Below, piece after piece: positions 49,188 through 61,055 of a stretch of 64,000 nucleotides of DNA; the first letter of the stretch is position 1, and each line of letters opens with the position of its first letter. The notes under the pieces are model-generated. The model ran no database searches. It saw only the letters and a program-made list of their open reading frames with translations, and was not told the DNA's origin. The DNA is from Wurfbainia villosa (Eukaryota > Streptophyta > Magnoliopsida > Zingiberales > Zingiberaceae): assembly GCA_025175895.1 (NCBI GenBank), contig CM045993.1:55308621-55372620 (forward strand). Reading direction: 5' to 3'. Both the position numbers and the translations under genes were made by a program.

Positions 49188-51062
49188 TGAAGGTTGACGA
49201 ATTGAAGCTTCGCTTCCCACCTCGGTCGCTAGTGCATGGCAATCCCATCTACGTCTCCGGATTAAAAAAAATTAATCCTTGATGAAGAGGGATTTCCCAA
49301 GCAACCGATCCATCGTCGTGCTATTCGATTAGGGTGGTCACTTGAACAAACTTTTTGTTCAAGCAACCTACCTCTTTTCTTTGATTAGCCGCGGAATAGA
49401 CGATGTACGGATCACCGGTTTTTGTGTTTGTCTTCGGGGTCTAAGTAAATTAGCCACATACAATACATAAAAATTGCATAGAATAAGAAAACATACTTAA
49501 ACAAGAATTATACCTCTTGTTTACCTCAAGTTCTTCTATTGTATGTCCTATCCTCCTCTTAGACGTTGTGTGGGCAACGATCCTCCAAGAGTTGAAGCTT
49601 CCTAGATTACGTTCTTTCCTTCCTTGCTCACTCCAAACAAAGGGAAGAATAAAACAAAACTTCTTCTCCTATTCTAGAATCGACCACCAAGCCACCAACT
49701 TGGTTGTTGCCGCTGGCCAAGGAGAGGAAAAAGGAGATGGAGTGGGCATCGACCAAGAGCTCCAATGGAAGAAGTAGGAGCTGCCCTAGGAATGGAGAAG
49801 CCGACCAAGATCAAAGGAGAAGAGGAAATCCTTATCCTTTTCTTGTGTTGCCGCCGGCCCTAAGGGAGAAGCCAAACAAGTTGCCGCCCCCCTTGAAACT
49901 CCAAACCCTAGCTCTCCAAAAGAACTCTTGCCGCCCAAGCCAAGGGAAGAAAAACCCTAATCTCCCAAAAGATATGTGCCGCCCAAGCCTTAGCCCTCCT
50001 TTTATAGAGCTAGGCTTAAGCCTCCTTTCAATCTCCACCATCAGATCTAGAGATTTAATCTCCACCGTCGGATCTAGAGATTTAATCTCTACCGTCGAAT
50101 CTAGAGATTTAATCTCCACCATCGGATCTAGAGTTCCATTTTCCACCATCGGATCTAGGTTTCATGAGGGTTTTAATATGATACAATAGGGACCATGAGG
50201 AGGAGTTGGATCTTGGCCACCCAATGGATCTAGCCCACATAAAGTCCGATCTATTAATGATAATCCATTCCACTAGAGGTTTATCATTGATCTACCTCAC
50301 CAACCCCCATAAATAAATATGGGCTCCATATATTAATTGTACAAATATCTCCCCGTGTTTAAGATCTCAAATATTGGTCAATTAATTAATTTATTGAAAA
50401 TTAATTAATCAACATCTAACTCCATGAGTAGTACCACTCAACCTTATCATCATGACGGACCAAATCCACATGCATGGTTTACATGATGATCATTATGAGC
50501 TCCTCAAGAGGACTTCATCATCCTAATATATAGGACACTGTTTCCTCTTATAATCAACGACACACCATGTAAATAATATCATTTCCCAACTTACCGAGCC
50601 TATCGATTTAATATATAAATCTCATCCATTGGTAAATCAAAGAAATAAATACTAAGTACATGTGCCCGTTATTATATCGGGATTAAGAGCATGTACACCA
50701 TAATATCCGAGTCCGATTCAATTATATAGTCAGTAATAAATTGAATCACCTCTAAGTCGGTCTTGCTCAATACACAGAAAGTGTACTAGTGTAATTCTAT
50801 GGTCAAGATAAACCAATACCAAATTACACTACAACCATACCAATGGTTTGTCCAAAACCATCTCGGTTGTGAGGCTCTACTTATACTCTACAAGGAATTG
50901 ATAACATGATCTCTTGTGTGACACTACACACCATGTTATCTACAATGTAATGTATTAGACAATATGCATAACCATAAATATGCAAATAATGATCATGTGA
51001 TTTTTATTTCAAAAATAAAGATGTTCATACAAAAGATAGACTTTTCAGTATACATCCCAACA
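49188..51062 (-). mobile_element. Solo LTR J, inserted a few bases before the D LTR end
   Basis: Plus reading TGAAGGTTGACG...ACATCCCAACA. Left flank TTCCT (49183-49187) and right flank TTCCC (51063-51067) are a one-mismatch TSD. After J the remaining bases TTCCCAACA complete the D LTR. On the minus strand it starts TGTTGGGATGTATAC, as does 60050 on the plus strand. A TATA box lies at about 50000-50007 (minus), and a 27-base unit (GGATCTAGAGATTTAATCTC) repeats about five times at 50036-50155. No coding region is supported. Confidence 0.82.
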
Positions 51063-51071
51063 TTCCCAACA
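51063..51071 (+). mobile_element. Element D 3' LTR, final nine bases
   Basis: TTCCCAACA (the first five bases duplicated by J) equals the end of the middle LTR at 28577-28585. This marks the right end of the C-D tandem. Confidence 0.8.
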
Positions 51072-51475
51072 ATATGCATAACACCCAACTTCACCTCCCT
51101 TCACATCAACCTTAGAGAGAGTCCAATAAGCCGATGCTCCAAGTTAAAGCCGCGCCATTAATCAAGAAATATTTTTAATATGGTTAGAGCACATTCAATC
51201 GTTTAGTCAAGCTTGGAGAGAGTCCAACAACCCAAACTAAAGATTGACCTCTGACTCTTACCATATTAGTATTAAACTATTTCATTGGTTTGAACATGTT
51301 CAGGTTCGAGCCGGGCTTGGAGAGAGTCCAACAACCCAAACAAGAAATGGAACTCCGATTCTAACCATATTAACGGAAGTGTAGGCTTTAATATAATGTA
51401 AGGGTTTTGAGGTCTCATCCTCCTTTCCATGCAAATAACTATTATTTACATGGCATGACACGCATGACATACATA
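51072..51475 (-). mobile_element. Fragment of an E-like Copia leader
   Basis: The reverse complement aligns by eye with 8875-9280 of element E, including the TTGGACTC...TCCAA inverted repeats and the TGCATGCAAATAACTATTAT-like end. It is probably the older DNA into which the C-D unit was inserted. Confidence 0.75.
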
Positions 51476-51930
51476 TGTGAAACTATTACCTTTTCTTTGG
51501 ATCATCTAAGTTTACTCTCAAAGTGCTCCAACAATGCCAAGCTTCCGACAACAACACTACGCCGTCGTAACGCCAACATCAGCTAAGTCGGTAGCTTGTC
51601 TTTATTTTTTTTTCATTCTTGTACTCGAGCTTTCAATTGCAAAGAGAAGAGGTAGGCTTGTTTCCTCTTCCTCTATCTTGTGTTTTTGTAATCGTCATCT
51701 CTTACCTCCAACAAGGAAGAGACTCCTTTAGTGGGTTGGCCATCGAAAGTGATCTAGGACCGTGGGCCTTGGACTAGCAACCTTTTGGTTGTGAACCAAG
51801 TAAAAATAAAGCATGTCAATCTTGTTTTTGCTATTACTTTTCGTTGTGCATACTTTGGTTTTAACAACGAAAAAGAAAAAGATTTACGTACGCTATTCTC
51901 CCCCCTCTAGCGTGTTTACTCGATCCAACA
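51476..51930 (+). mobile_element. Fragment of a SIRE-like LTR 3' end
   Basis: It ends CCCCCTCTAGCGTGTTTACTCGATCCAACA, broken here only by the line of text, which is the shared ending style of LTRs of A, B, C and D. No primer site or gag follows, so it is a remnant or solo fragment. The left boundary is uncertain. Confidence 0.55.
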
Positions 51931-53004
<1,074 letters not shown>

Positions 53005-53331
53005 ATGGCGAACTCGTCAGAGTAAGGAAGCAACTCTCCTTCCCTTGAGCCATGTACAAGAGATCAACAATGCATACAAGAGATGAAAGAGCTAGTGAGG
53101 GACCTGAGGAGGCACCTACAGTCAACCTCCACTCGCAACTACTTCCTACGACAAGAACTGGTTGTGACCCAACGGACCATATCAAAACACTAGTTCATGT
53201 ACCAGTCTCGCATCAGACAACTTCTCGCCATGTCAGGCTACCACAGTGCTCCGGCATTACCTCAGAGAGAGTCATCCATAAAGCTCCTTAATTTTCCTTA
53301 TACTAGGATGTATTTTCTTTACTTTTCTTAA
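53005..53331 (+). pseudogene. Small 108-codon ORF remnant with helical middle, two stops
   Basis: From ATG 53005 a single frame runs to TAA 53329-53331, broken only by TAA at codon 7 (53023-53025) and TAG at codon 63 (53191-53193). The text between is plausible protein: a helical, charged stretch (MKELVRDLRRHLQS, then YFLRQELVVTQRTI), followed by YQSRIRQLLAMSGYHS. A TATA box lies 52 bases before the ATG's first candidate leader (52946-52953), and AATAAA follows the stop at 53362-53367. This is the arrangement of a compact transcription unit. The product is not recognised; it may be the ORF of a non-autonomous element whose tandem array follows. Confidence 0.45.
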
Positions 53332-53654
53332 GAAGTTATGCATGTAACCCTTTCTTGTAGTAATAAAACCCTTATTTTGGAAAATGCTATGATGTATCTC
53401 TTCTTGCTAAACATTGATTTTCTGACATGAGCAAAATATCATAGCTCCATCTTTCAACATAGAAACTCATCAATCCCATGCCAACGTACTCTTTGATTCT
53501 TTAGCACAAGTTTGTCATAGAAACCTTCACTTACCTTAGGTCTAGCCCCATGAAAAGATGAAATTTAGCTATAACAGATAAAGACGATCTTACCTTGGGC
53601 TCCTCTTGGACAAATCGGAGCAAGACTTGTTACTTCCATCACCTTTCGACAATG
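53332..53654. other. Unassigned spacer before the tandem array
   Basis: Contains the AATAAA-like signal at 53362-53367 and otherwise no recognised feature. Confidence 0.4.
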
Positions 53655-54034
53655 CTTCTCCCTTAAACCCAACTCTTCCCGTCCACCACTTGAATCCAAA
53701 CTTTCCGATCCACCACCGCACGAAGATAACAGCTTGACTTGGAGACAAGCTAAAAAAATAATGATGACCTGACCAGGGGCTTCACCTAGTCAGATTGGAA
53801 TAATAATTTTTTATTTTGCCAATCTTCATCAGTGCATCTATCTTGAACCCAACTCCTCCGTTCACAATGACATGGGGATAATAGCTTGACTTAGAGACAA
53901 GCTGAACAAATAGTGACGATCTGACCTAGGGCTTTACCTGGTCAGATCAGAATAATTTTTTACTCTGCCAATCTTCATCAATGCATCTACCTTTAACCCA
54001 ACTCCTTCGTTCCACAATCACATGGGGATAATAG
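53655..54034. repeat. Tandem array of about 150-bp units, left part
   Basis: The first two to three units are more diverged and carry the words CCCAACTCCTCCGTTC, GGGGATAATAGCTTGACT and CAGATCGGAATAATTTTTTA. The array is interrupted by the solo LTR at 54035-57389 and resumes at 57395. Confidence 0.85.
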
Positions 54035-54795
54035 TGTCACGCCCGCCCTTTTTTGCCAGACCCTGAATGTCCGGAGAGGCAGCGCGTGACGCGACCGTAC
54101 ATACATTTCATACAGCGGAAGACTTTATATATGTACTTCTTAGTTCTTACAGCGGAAGACTTTAGACCTAAATACTTTTCTTTTCTTTTTTTTTCTTTTA
54201 AACATAAACATGCATTAACGCTTCTTCTTAACATAGAGTATGTTTCATACCATGCATGGATGGATACTTCTTCTTCTTCTTCTTTACTTCTTCTTATCAA
54301 CATAAAGCATGCATCATATATATATAGATACTTAGTGCTTAGTAGGTTCATAACATCATCGTCATAGGGAGACATAAGTAAAGACATCCATAGACATCAT
54401 CATCATAGGTAACATGTATAAATAGACTTAACGGATCTTCTCCACCGTGCCACTACCACACACCTTGGCCCCTCCTGCTGCTCCCTTTAGTTTACCCATC
54501 CCTTACCCTTATCTGCAGTACGAGGGAAAGATAAACTATAAGCTCATAGGCTTAGTAAGATCCTGTCCTACTCACAAAAACCATACATCATTATTAATCA
54601 TGGCTTGTAGCATTTATAACGTAAAATCAATATAACATGTAACTTACATGGTGTCATCAACTCATCATGTACCATAAGTAACATAAGTGAATAAAGCATG
54701 GATCATCCCTAACTTAGTAGCATAACATGAATATATACTTAATCAGCATAATATGCATCATATGTAACTTAGTAATATAGACATCATAGTGTACC

Positions 54796-55092
54796 ATCGA
54801 ACATAACATGTAACGTATACATCATGACATATCATTCAATCATAACATGTAACTTAAACATTATGGCATATTATCAAACATAACATGTAAACATCATGGC
54901 ATATCATCAAACATAACATGTAAACATATGGCATATCATCAAACAAACATGTAACCATCATGGCATATCATCAAACAACATGTAAACATCATGGCATATC
55001 ATCAAACATAACATGTAAACATCATGGCATATCATCAAACATAACATGTAAACATATGGCATATCATCAAACATAACATGTAAACATATGCA
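54796..55092. repeat. Minisatellite of about 31-34-bp units in the solo LTR
   Basis: About nine units with the core GGCATATCATCAAACATAAC and ATGTAAACAT. Confidence 0.85.
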
Positions 55093-55227
55093 GGATGCTT
55101 TTGAAAACATATATGTTAGGTACGTAAATATAAATCTCAACATATTTGGGCCCGGCATTGTACCACTTCTTCATTATCATAGCGCGCATCCCTAAATAGG
55201 CCCGAGGTAGCAAGTCTCGAACCTAAT

Positions 55228-55445
55228 AGGTTTCTAGGCCCGAGTCTTATTCCATCGACCTAGGGGCAATCGTCATAGCGTAGAAGCTCATCCTAGTCTT
55301 ACTCCATCGACCTAAGGCATCTTGGAGCCCATCCCGTACTAGGCCCGAGTCTTATTCCATCGACCTAGGGGCAATCATACATAGAAGCCCATCCTAGGCC
55401 CGAGTCTTATTCCATCGACCTAGGGCATCTTAGGAGCCCATCCCT
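55228..55445. repeat. Diverged repeats in the solo LTR
   Basis: GAGTCTTATTCCATCGACCT followed by AGGGCA and GAAGCCCATCC words, repeated about four times with indels. Confidence 0.75.
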
Positions 55446-56258
55446 TCTTGGACCTTGTTAAGGTCTTGGTACAAAACCATGCGAAGGTAAAATACTCTTA
55501 ATATTTAACATAGCTTATTTCATTTCTTGACAAACATAGCATAACATACTTCATTTCATAACCCTTCATGCTTCATTTCATTAACATATCTTCTTTCATT
55601 ACAAACATAGCATAGCATACTTCATTTCATAACCCTTCATGCTTCATTTTATGAACATATCTTCTTTCATTTCATAACATGGCATAAGACATGGCATCAA
55701 GAGTAAGTAAATACTAACTAAGGCATGATATCTTCACCTAGCATTATTTAAGATCACATGTCATCATAAATTCACTCAAACACAAAGCACATGTAAACCT
55801 AATTCATTTAGCATGGCTACAACTTCATAAGCAGCATTATTTAAGACCACAAGTCATCATGAATTCACTCAAACACAAGGCACATGTGAACCTAATTCAT
55901 TTAGCATGGCTACAACTTCATAAGCACATAGAGTTTGAATTAAACTTCATCTATTCCCCAAAACATAGGTTGGCCGAATGGTCCATGTAGGGTTTTTAGG
56001 GTTAATCTTTAACCTAAATTTATCTACATACTAAACAACATTATATGCATACCAATCATGGTATGAAACTTCATTGAACATAATAACCAAGGGTGGCCAA
56101 ATGGCCCTTATAGGCTTTTAGGATTAGACTTTTAACTAATTCAATTAACATACATATGCATACACTTCATGGTGTAAACTTCATTGATACACACAAAGAA
56201 AAAAAGAAACAACCAAGGGTGGCGAATGGCCCTTTTAGGCTTCTTAGGGTTCTTGTCA

Positions 56259-56630
56259 CCCAACATTCATTCATGAGCATTATAACCTAGCATAGCATTA
56301 TTAGGGACATTTTCATGCAACCCTAACCCTAATTCCCTAGGGTGGCCGAAACACATAAGGGGCTCAACTAGGTTTCTTGTTACCCAACATTCATTCATGA
56401 GCCTTATAACCTAGCATAGCATTATTAGGGACATTTTCATGCAACCCTAACCCTAATTCCCTAGGGTGGCCGAAACACATAAGGGGCTCAACTAGGGTTC
56501 TTGTTACCCAACATTCATTCATGAGCCTTATAACCTAGCATAGCATCATTAGGGACATTTTCATGCAACCCTAACCCTAATTCCCTAGGGTGGCCGAAAC
56601 ACATAAGGGCTCAACTAGGGTTAGCTTTTG
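56259..56630. repeat. Three 124-bp tandem units in the solo LTR
   Basis: Units start at 56259, 56383 and 56507 (CCCAACATTCATTCATGAGC). They are nearly identical, so the duplication is recent compared with the rest of the LTR. Confidence 0.9.
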
Positions 56631-57394
56631 GTCCTAATCCATTTTTAAATCTTAACTACATCATATAGTGAATAAAACATAGCATGTAACTTCATGTAAA
56701 ACTCCAATCCTAGCTTGGCCGAATAGGTCTTGGTGGCCATTAGGGTTAGCTTTTTAACCAAACCTCTTTTCCCATCTTAGCATCATCATATACTTCCTAA
56801 CATAGATTACAAACATAGATTACCACTTCTTTGATAAACCAAAACATGCTTGGCCGGATCTAACATATAGGTTGTTCAAACATTCAATCGAAACTACTCG
56901 TATGCAGGTGAGGGATACTTACTTCCTTCGCTTTGCTTTGGGTGAGGAAGATGACCTAAGGAAGACCAACACCTAACCTTCTCTTGCTTGGATGGGGTTC
57001 GGCCAAGGGGTGGAAAGGAGAGGGAGAGCTCAAGGATTTTCGGTGAGAAGAAGGAAAGAAGAGAGGAAGTGACCAAATTCAATCTTCCCTCTTCTTTATA
57101 AAGGGGAGGAAGAGAAGTTCCTCTTTTCTTTTCTATGCCTCTTCATTTACCCTTAGTCCTACTTATCTATAGTTTCCCCCTCTTCCTTAATCATATAATC
57201 CTATTGGGCTTTTGGTTAGTGGGTGCATCTATAAGGCTTGGCTATCTCTAGAGGAAAGGGGTTCAATTCCTAGGCTTTGCACCCCTTTTTGGCTTATTTT
57301 CTTTTATTTTTGAAAAGGCCCACATAAAGCCCATGATCATCAAGCCAAAAATTCCTGTAAAATTTGCTAGGAATTTTACGGGCGTTACAAATAG

Positions 57395-59525
57395 CTTGAC
57401 TCGGAGACAAGTTGAACAAATAGTGATTATCTGACCTAGGTCTTCGCCTGGTCAGATCGGAATAATAATTTTTTACTCTACAAATCTTCATCAGTGCATT
57501 TACCTTGAGCCCAACTCCTCTGTTCCGCAACCATACGGGGATAATAGCTTGACTTGGAGACAAGCTGAACAAATAGTGATGATCTAACCTCGGACATCGC
57601 CTAGTCAGATCGGAATATTTTTTTACTCTGCCAATCTTCATCAGTGCACCTACCTTGAACCCAACTCCTTGGTTCCACAACCACATGGAGATAATAGCTT
57701 GACTTGAAGATAAGCTAAAAAAATATTGACGATCTGACCTAAGGCTTCGCCTGGTCAGATCGAAATAATTTTTTACTCCGCTAATCTTCATCAATGCATC
57801 TACCATGAACCCAACTCCCTCCGTTCCATAACTACTCGGGGATAATAGCTTGACTTGGAGACAAGCTGAACAAATAGTGACGATCTGACCTAGGGCTTCA
57901 CCTTGTCAGATCAGAATAATTTTTTACTCTACCAATCTTCATCAGTGCTTCTACCTTGAACCCAACTCCTCTGTTCTGCAATCACACAGGGATAATTGCT
58001 TGACTCGAAGACAAGCTGAACAAATAGTGACGATCTGACCTAGGGCTTTGCATGGTCAGATCGGAATAATAATTTTATACTCCGTCAATCTTCATAAGTG
58101 CATCTACCTTGAATCCAACTCCTCTGTTCCGCAACCACATGGGGACAATAGCTTAACTTGGAGACAAGCTGAACAAATAGTGATGATCTGACCTAGGGCT
58201 TCACCTGGTCAGATCGGAATATTTTTTTACTTCGCCAATATTCATCAGTGCATCTACCTTGAACCCAACTCCTCCATTCCGCAACCACATGGGGATAATA
58301 ACTTGAATTGAAGATAAGTTAAAAAGATAGTGATGATCTGACCTAGGGCTTTGCCTGGTCAGATCGGAATAATTTTTTACTCTGCCAATCTTCATCAGTG
58401 CATCTACATTGAAAACCCAACTCCTCCATTCCGTAACCACTCAGGGATAATAGCTTGACTTGGAGATAAGATGAAAAAATAGTGACGATCTGACCTAGGG
58501 AACCACTTGGTCAGATCGAAATAATTTTTTACTCCGCCACTCTTCAATAGTGAATCTACCTTGAACCCAACTCCTCCGTTGCGCCACCACACGGGGATAA
58601 TAGCTTCAGCGATTGCCGAGCTGTAAAAAGTGAGACGATCTGATCTAAGGCCTTGCTTCATTATATCGGAATGAATTTTTTACTCGGCCAATCTTCACAG
58701 GTGTATTTATCTTAAACCCTACTCCTCCGTTCCACAACCACACGGGGATAATAGCTTCGGCTAACACCGAGTTGAAAAAAGTGTAACGACCTGATCTAAG
58801 GCTTTGCCCTATCATATCGGAATGAATTTTGTACTCTGCCAATCTTCCAAAGTGTATTTACCTTAAACCCTACTCCTCCATTCTGCAATTGTACGGAGAT
58901 AATAACTTTGGCTAACACTGAGATGTAAAAAAGTGTAACGACCTGATCTAAGGTTTTGCCCTATCAGATTAGAATGAATTTTTTACTCTGTCAATCTTCC
59001 AAAGTGTATTTACCTTAAACCTTACTCCTCCATTTCACAACTGCACGGGGATAATAGTTTCGGCTAATACCGAGCTATAAAAAGTGTAACGACATGATCT
59101 AAGGTTTTGCCTTATCAGATAAGAATGAATTTTTTACTCCGCCAGTCTTCCAAAGTGTATTTACCTTAATCCCTACTCCTCCGTTCCGCAACTGCACGAG
59201 GATAATAGCTTCGGCAAACAACGAGCTATAAAAATTGTAATGACCTGATCTAAGGCTTTAACCTATCAGATAGGAATGAATTTTTTACTTCGCCAATCTT
59301 CCAAAGTGTATTTACCTTAAACCCTACTCTTCCGTTCCACAACTACACGGGGATAATAGCTTCTGCTAATACCGAGCTGTAAAAAGTGTAACGACCTAAT
59401 CTAAGGCTTTGCCCTATCAGATCGGACTAAATTTTTTACTCCACTAATCTTCCAAAGTGTATCCACCTTAAACCCTACTCCTCCGTTCCACCACCACACT
59501 GGGATAATAACTCTAGCTAATGCTA
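57395..59525. repeat. Tandem array of about 150-bp units, right part
   Basis: About 14 units; CCAACTCC or CCTACTCC words recur roughly every 150 bases (near 57512, 57664, 57810, 57961, 58108, 58265, 58418, 58569, 58720, 58870, 59020, 59170, 59320 and 59470). Units before about 58600 carry GACTTGGAGACAAGCTGAAC; units after it carry CGGCTAATACCGAGCTGTAA, giving two subfamilies. The minus strand stays open over many units, with a repeated approximately 50-residue phrase (GVGFKVDALMKIGRVKNYSD). Confidence 0.9.
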
Positions 59526-60049
59526 GGCCATGAAGAGTCAAATAAAGGCTCATCCCTCTACTGAACCACACCTCCATCTTCTTTTAAGGCCCATACCCTT
59601 GCCCCAAGGCCCAACTATTTCGCTTATCACAAATACATTTTCTTCCTTTAAATCGAACTCCTCACCTCCCCCCTTCTTCGTCTTCAACTCCTCCTATCTT
59701 CGAAACCTCTCCACACTTCTACATAGCATGAAAATTCTCCTCTCTTCTTCTTGCATCCTCCTCCTTTCTCCCTTCTTTTCAACAAGATGAAGGCTCACTT
59801 TTAGAAAGCTGCTTCCCAGCAAATGCGAGAAGCTTCGATGAGCTTAGTCCAAATGCCCATCGAGCTCACATCGCTGCCCACAGGGTTGATTCTTGCAGGG
59901 CTCCCCTCCACCGCTTCCACAACTACATCTCCTCCCTTTTCATTGACAACATCGTTCTCCATTGCCCCACCATCATCTACCGTGAGTCCCCAGCCAGTAT
60001 GACCATCTTCTCCTTCCCTATTCATATTATCGCCAAACCCTAGCTGTCC
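59526..60049. other. Unassigned pyrimidine-rich region, interrupted by J2
   Basis: Pyrimidine-rich text followed by a coding-like plus-strand stretch (from about 59813, SQQMREASMSLVQMPIELTS) that ends at a stop near 60000. No domain is recognised. It may belong with the array and with the unit at 52600-53370. Confidence 0.3.
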
Positions 60050-61055
60050 TGTTGGGATGTATACTGGAAGCCTAGTCTTTGTATGGACATCTTCATTTTG
60101 AAATAAGAATCACATGATCATTGTTTGAATTTTATATTTATTATATATGTGCATCTTGTCTAATACTTTACATTGTAGATAACATGGTGTGTGGTGTAAC
60201 ACAGAGGATCATGTTATCAGTTCCTTGTAGAGTATAAGTAGAGGCTCACAACCAAGATGGTTTTGGATAAATCATTGGTATGGTTGTAGTGTAATTTGGT
60301 ATTGATTTATCTTAACCATAGAATTATACTAGTAAACTTTGTGTGTATTGAGCAGGACCGACTTAGAGGTGATTCAATTTATTGCTGACTACATAATTGA
60401 ATCAGACCTCGAATATTATGGTGTACATGCTCTTAATCCCGATATAATAATAGGAACATGTACTTAATATTTATTTCTTTGATTTACCAATGGGCGAGAT
60501 TTATGGGCTAGATCAATAGGCCCGGTAAGTTGGGAAATGATATTATTTACATGGTGTGCCATTGATTATAGGAGGAAACTGTGTCCTATGTATTAGGATG
60601 ATGATGTCCCCTTGAGGAGCTCATAAGGATCATCATGTAACCCCTACAAGTGGACTTGGTCTAGCATGATGATAAGGTTGAGTGGTACTACTCATGGAGT
60701 TAGATGTTAATTAATTAATTATCAGTAAATTAATTAATTAATGAACATTCAATATCTTAAACACGGAGAGATATTTGTACAATTAATATATGGAGCCCAT
60801 ATTTAATTATGGGGGCCGGTGAGGTAGATCAATGAAAATCCTCTAGTGGAATGGATTATCATTAATGGATCGAATTTTATGTGGGCCGGATCCATTAGGT
60901 GGCCAATATCCAACTCCTCCTCATGGTCCCTATTGTAGCCAAATATAAAACCCTCATGAAGCCTAGATCTATATAAGTGGTTGGAGAGGCTTGGGCATGG
61001 ATATGTTTTTGGTTCAAGGGTTGGCTTGGGCAGCTAGATTTTTGGAGAGGCAAGG
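60050..61055 (+). mobile_element. J-family LTR J2, 3' part cut off by K
   Basis: It starts TGTTGGGATGTATACTGG and matches the reverse complement of 51062 back to about 50160, then TATATAAG (60969-60976) and GGCTTGGGC words. It lacks the 27-base minisatellite present in J. It ends where the K sequence begins, so the rest probably lies beyond K. Confidence 0.8.

Larger units (their letters stand above)
54035..57389 (-). mobile_element. Solo LTR of a chromovirus-type (Tekay/Del-like) Ty3/gypsy element
   Basis: Plus reading TGTCACGCCCGCCC...GGGCGTTACA, flanked by a perfect TSD AATAG (54030-54034 and 57390-57394). On the minus strand it starts TGTAACGCCCGTAAAATTCC, the style of plant Del/Tekay LTRs. 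A TATA-like TTTATAAAG lies near 57098. It contains three internal tandem arrays (54796-55092, 55228-55445, 56259-56630). There is no primer site, polypurine tract or coding, so it is a solo LTR rather than a whole element. The ORFs inside are not supported. Confidence 0.85.

Noticed and set aside
56894..57082. Short minus-strand ORF near the TATA of the chromovirus-type LTR
   Set aside because: It is downstream of the TATA in LTR R/U5 and has no domain; gene status is unsupported.
57294..58842. Chain of minus-strand ORFs with repeated residues
   Set aside because: They are translations of the approximately 150-bp tandem units. No start context, promoter or protein similarity was seen; kept only as a repeat finding.
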